Positions 61,819 through 64,000 of a DNA stretch of 64,000 nucleotides are shown in pieces. The translations under genes and the position numbers were made by a program. How positions within the stretch are numbered: position 1 is the first letter of the stretch; each line of letters opens with the position of its first letter. Source of the stretch: Cellvibrio sp. UBA7661. GTDB taxonomy: Bacteria; Pseudomonadota; Gammaproteobacteria; Pseudomonadales; Cellvibrionaceae. The notes beneath the pieces are model-generated. The model was not told the DNA's origin. It did no database searches and was given only the letters and a program-made list of their open reading frames with translations. Location of the stretch: positions 124,001-188,000 of the forward strand of contig DLHT01000005.1 in the NCBI GenBank assembly GCA_002483365.1, read 5' to 3'.

Positions 61819-62658
61819 TCAGTTTTTCCACAACCCCAAATCACCCAGCAGCTGCAATGAAAACGCGCGGCGGAAATTTTTAATCATTGTAAAATTTTCC
61901 GCTTCAACATAGATCGCAAAAGCCGCAGCAGGTTTTGCATGCTGGTCTTTGGTATAACCGACATACCAACCTTCAAAAGCACCATCAAAGTTTTCTGGAT
62001 CGATTGGACCCGCGCCCGTTTTGGCATAAAGAGAAAAATTATCTTTTGTTTCTTGCAGCGCGATTTTCTCAAATGCAGCGTAGGTTGTAGCTTTCACGCC
62101 ACAACGGTTTTTGAGTAAGCAAACAACGAAACTCACCTGTTCCTTCGTCGATATTTTAAGCTGGCCATCCAACCAAAAAGAATCACTGGGCGGCGCAAAG
62201 TTTTGATTGCCATAACTAAACTGAGCCAACCATTTTTCGTATTGCTCCGATGTAATACGCGACACCAACTCTTGATAATACCAAGCCGCTGAATGCTTAA
62301 ACGCGGACGCCAACGTTTGATCTTGCTTCCATGTAGCTGGCCAAAAATCCTTAGCTGGACGTTTTGCTGGAACCCATACAATTTTTTCATCAACCGATTT
62401 TGCTGCACCTGTTTCCAGCGCAATCAACGTATGGGGAATTTTAAAACTGGAATAAGGCGCATGCCGTTGATCCAATCCCTTTTTGTTGATCACATGGCAA
62501 GTGTTTGTTTTTAAATCCACAGCCAGAAAAGTGACTTTGTTAGTGCCAATGTGCGCAACATAAGGAGCGGTATCAATAAGTTTTGTCGTTTTACATATAT
62601 CAGCAACTGCCACCAATGGCAGAAATGCAAGTAAACCAATCAACAACTGACTTTTCAT
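61819..62658 (-). CDS. Class D (OXA-like) beta-lactamase homolog
   Basis: 279 residues with a signal peptide (1-19, ending VAVA). All class D active-site elements are in order: S70-SF-K73 (SxxK), S123-A-A (SxV variant), Y149-G-N151 and K213-TG. The typical DGAFEGWYVGY stretch follows. Periplasmic serine hydrolase that could open beta-lactams; resistance spectrum cannot be inferred. The valine of the SxV motif is replaced by alanine. 26 bp behind the GSP-synthase-like gene in the same direction. Confidence 0.85.
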   Translation of the reverse strand: MKSQLLIGLLAFLPLVAVADICKTTKLIDTAPYVAHIGTNKVTFLAVDLKTNTCHVINKKGLDQRHAPYSSFKIPHTLIALETGAAKSVDEKIVWVPAKRPAKDFWPATWKQDQTLASAFKHSAAWYYQELVSRITSEQYEKWLAQFSYGNQNFAPPSDSFWLDGQLKISTKEQVSFVVCLLKNRCGVKATTYAAFEKIALQETKDNFSLYAKTGAGPIDPENFDGAFEGWYVGYTKDQHAKPAAAFAIYVEAENFTMIKNFRRAFSLQLLGDLGLWKN

Positions 62659-62684
62659 TCAACTAACTCCCTATCTAATTATTT

Positions 62685-63875
62685 TCAATCCAAAATAATA
62701 TGCGGTAAAAATCGCGATGAATCTTTGGTGATGAGCGTTGCATCTTCGCGGATACAAATACCCGCAGCGCTATCGCCTACTACCCAGCTGCCCAGCATTG
62801 CGTAAGTATCGGCATTGCGGTATTCATCGCGATACTTTGGCAGTGCGTGAAAAGCCTGGCGAATGTAGCGGCCATCGCTGTAAGGACCTGCGGCAGAAAT
62901 TTTCTCACCGTTTACGGTAATTAAATCGACATTCGCACCTTCGCGGGAGAATAGCGGTTTGCGCACCCATCCTGCGCCAAAAGGTTCGCTGGATGCCGTT
63001 TCAAAAAACGCGGGCAATAAATTGGGATGATTGGGGTAGCGTGCCCACAACAGTGGCAAAATACCTTTATTGGATAACAGCATTTTCCACGCGGGTTCTA
63101 TCATTTGGGTATTAGCGGCGGTGATTGCGCGAGCGAAATCTTCCTGCACCATAAATTCCCAAGGGTACAACTTGAACAAACCTTTAATTGGCTGATCATC
63201 CAGATCGACAAACTGTTCGTTATCGCCGTTCTTATCTGCAATAACACCAATATCTTCCAATGGAATATAGCGAACATCCACACCGGCTTGTGCAGCCATA
63301 TCCATTAAATAATTTACTGTGCCGCGATCTTCAATATTGTCGCGCACGCTGGTGAAATAAAAGGGTTGCGGCACATTCAGTTGCGCAAAGGCAGCTTCGA
63401 TTTTGTCGTGCAGGGAATTAAATTGATCGGCATGCTCAGGCAACACACCGTTTTTAATTTGGTCTTCCAACCACACCCATTGGAAAAAACCGGTTTCAAA
63501 TAAAGATGTAGGCGTGTCGTAATTGAGTTCAAGTAATTTTGCAGGGCCGGTGCCGTTGTATACCAAATCCATCCGGCCGTATAAATGCGGATCGCCTTTG
63601 TTCCAGGAATTCCACACGTAGCTCCAATAATCGCGCGGAATATTCAGCAGCGTGAGCATTTCTTCGCTGCGGGTAATATCGCCCACCATATCCATCACCA
63701 TTTGGTGAAGCTCTTCAGTGGGCGCTTCCAGATCATTTTCAATTTGTTGCAAAGTGAATTGGTAATAAGCGGTTTCATCCCAGTAGGGTTCGCCGTCGAA
63801 GGTGTGAAAATTAAACCCTACTTCTTCGGCGTAAGCGCGCCAATTAGCGCGCTCGGCAACACTGATGCGTTTCAT
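62685..63875 (-). CDS. Glutathionylspermidine synthase-family ATP-grasp protein (YgiC-like)
   Basis: 396 residues matching the C-terminal synthetase half of Gsp only: LLELNYDTPTSLFETGFFQW, YPWEFMVQEDFA, EPAWKMLLSNKGILPLLW, GWVRKPLFSREGANV. E. coli YgiC/YjfC belong here; their substrate is not firmly known, peptide-type ligase activity being proposed. It lies 3 bp behind the ygiB-like gene, the usual ygiB-ygiC pair. Confidence 0.9.
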   Translation of the reverse strand: MKRISVAERANWRAYAEEVGFNFHTFDGEPYWDETAYYQFTLQQIENDLEAPTEELHQMVMDMVGDITRSEEMLTLLNIPRDYWSYVWNSWNKGDPHLYGRMDLVYNGTGPAKLLELNYDTPTSLFETGFFQWVWLEDQIKNGVLPEHADQFNSLHDKIEAAFAQLNVPQPFYFTSVRDNIEDRGTVNYLMDMAAQAGVDVRYIPLEDIGVIADKNGDNEQFVDLDDQPIKGLFKLYPWEFMVQEDFARAITAANTQMIEPAWKMLLSNKGILPLLWARYPNHPNLLPAFFETASSEPFGAGWVRKPLFSREGANVDLITVNGEKISAAGPYSDGRYIRQAFHALPKYRDEYRNADTYAMLGSWVVGDSAAGICIREDATLITKDSSRFLPHIILD

Positions 63876-63878
63876 GCA

Positions 63879-64000
63879 TTAACCACCAAAACTATTACGC
63901 GACGCCGCTTGCGCACCAAAACCACCACGGCGTACCACTTGGCCTACTTGCGGTTTCACTTGCGATGGCTTCAGTGAGATAGGACCAATGCCTCCTGCAA
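63879..64000 (-). CDS. C-terminal end of a YgiB-like (DUF1190) protein
   Basis: Only the last 39 codons are inside the window. They read a Gly/Ser/Gln-rich tail with VVRRGGFGAQAASRNSFGG and stop, like the C-terminus of YgiB/DUF1190 proteins. Position directly before the YgiC-like gene supports the call. Confidence 0.65.
   Translation of the reverse strand, partial: AGGIGPISLKPSQVKPQVGQVVRRGGFGAQAASRNSFGG

Noticed and set aside
1..64000. tRNA genes, rRNA, CRISPR arrays, insertion sequences, attachment sites
   Set aside because: Scanning intergenic regions showed no cloverleaf with a TTCGAAT-type T-loop, no regularly spaced direct repeats and no transposase or integrase reading frame.

Overview
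The window (64 kb) looks like chromosome of a free-living, polysaccharide-degrading gammaproteobacterium close to Cellvibrio (Cellvibrionaceae). The evidence is a secreted protease with a polyserine linker, a GH105 pectin-degradation lipoprotein, the gammaproteobacterial nrdR-ribD-ribE-ribBA-ribH-nusB-thiL-pgpA-ribA and minCDE blocks, an oadGAB sodium pump and several gammaproteobacterial DUF families. The genus is an inference. No rRNA, tRNA, CRISPR array, insertion sequence or prophage was seen.

Layout. 1-377 is the 5' part of carA. 697-7229 (-) is a tightly overlapping operon dabB-dabA-cysD-DUF6671-yrdC-like, facing a LysR regulator at 7347; the DabAB core is the bicarbonate/CO2 uptake complex. 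8225-17443 (-) holds a DUF808 membrane protein, dapB and the riboflavin/nusB/thiL/pgpA block up to nrdR. 17650-23905 is an accessory stretch separating nrdR from glyA: a small membrane protein, a DUF3592 protein, a GH105 lipoprotein, a diguanylate cyclase, and a secreted metzincin protease preceded by a separate gene resembling its missing propeptide. 24145-25410 is glyA.

25859-41156 is a complete xanthan-like exopolysaccharide locus. Forward genes encode export and chain-length proteins of the EpsE/F/G type, a polymerase, GumH, a GH5 glucanase, GumK, GumM, GumI and a flippase. Convergent reverse genes encode the initiating transferase (GumD/WcaJ type), the EpsL outer-membrane barrel and a pyruvyl transferase. 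Together these predict a cellulose-backbone pentasaccharide polymer with Man-GlcA-Man side chains and pyruvate. Sigma-54-type promoter sequences stand before epsE, before gumD and before a distant PEP-CTERM protein gene at 57421, suggesting one co-regulated matrix programme.

41556-57222 is mostly housekeeping or conserved-unknown genes: a YgjP-like metallopeptidase, an MscS channel, a RoxA-like di-heme cytochrome, a HerA-like ATPase, a 3'-5' exonuclease, minCDE, a DUF3300 lipoprotein, a site-2 protease, a CvfB-like protein, a Gfo/Idh/MocA oxidoreductase, DUF1415, DUF1456 and a Maa-type acetyltransferase. 58339-61734 is oadGAB. The end carries a class D beta-lactamase-like gene and a glutathionylspermidine-synthase-like gene behind the tail of a ygiB-like gene.

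The strongest leads are the bicarbonate operon carrying a lone CysD and a YrdC protein, the protease with its propeptide encoded in trans, and the hybrid Gum/Eps locus with its in-cluster glucanase and shared sigma-54 promoters.
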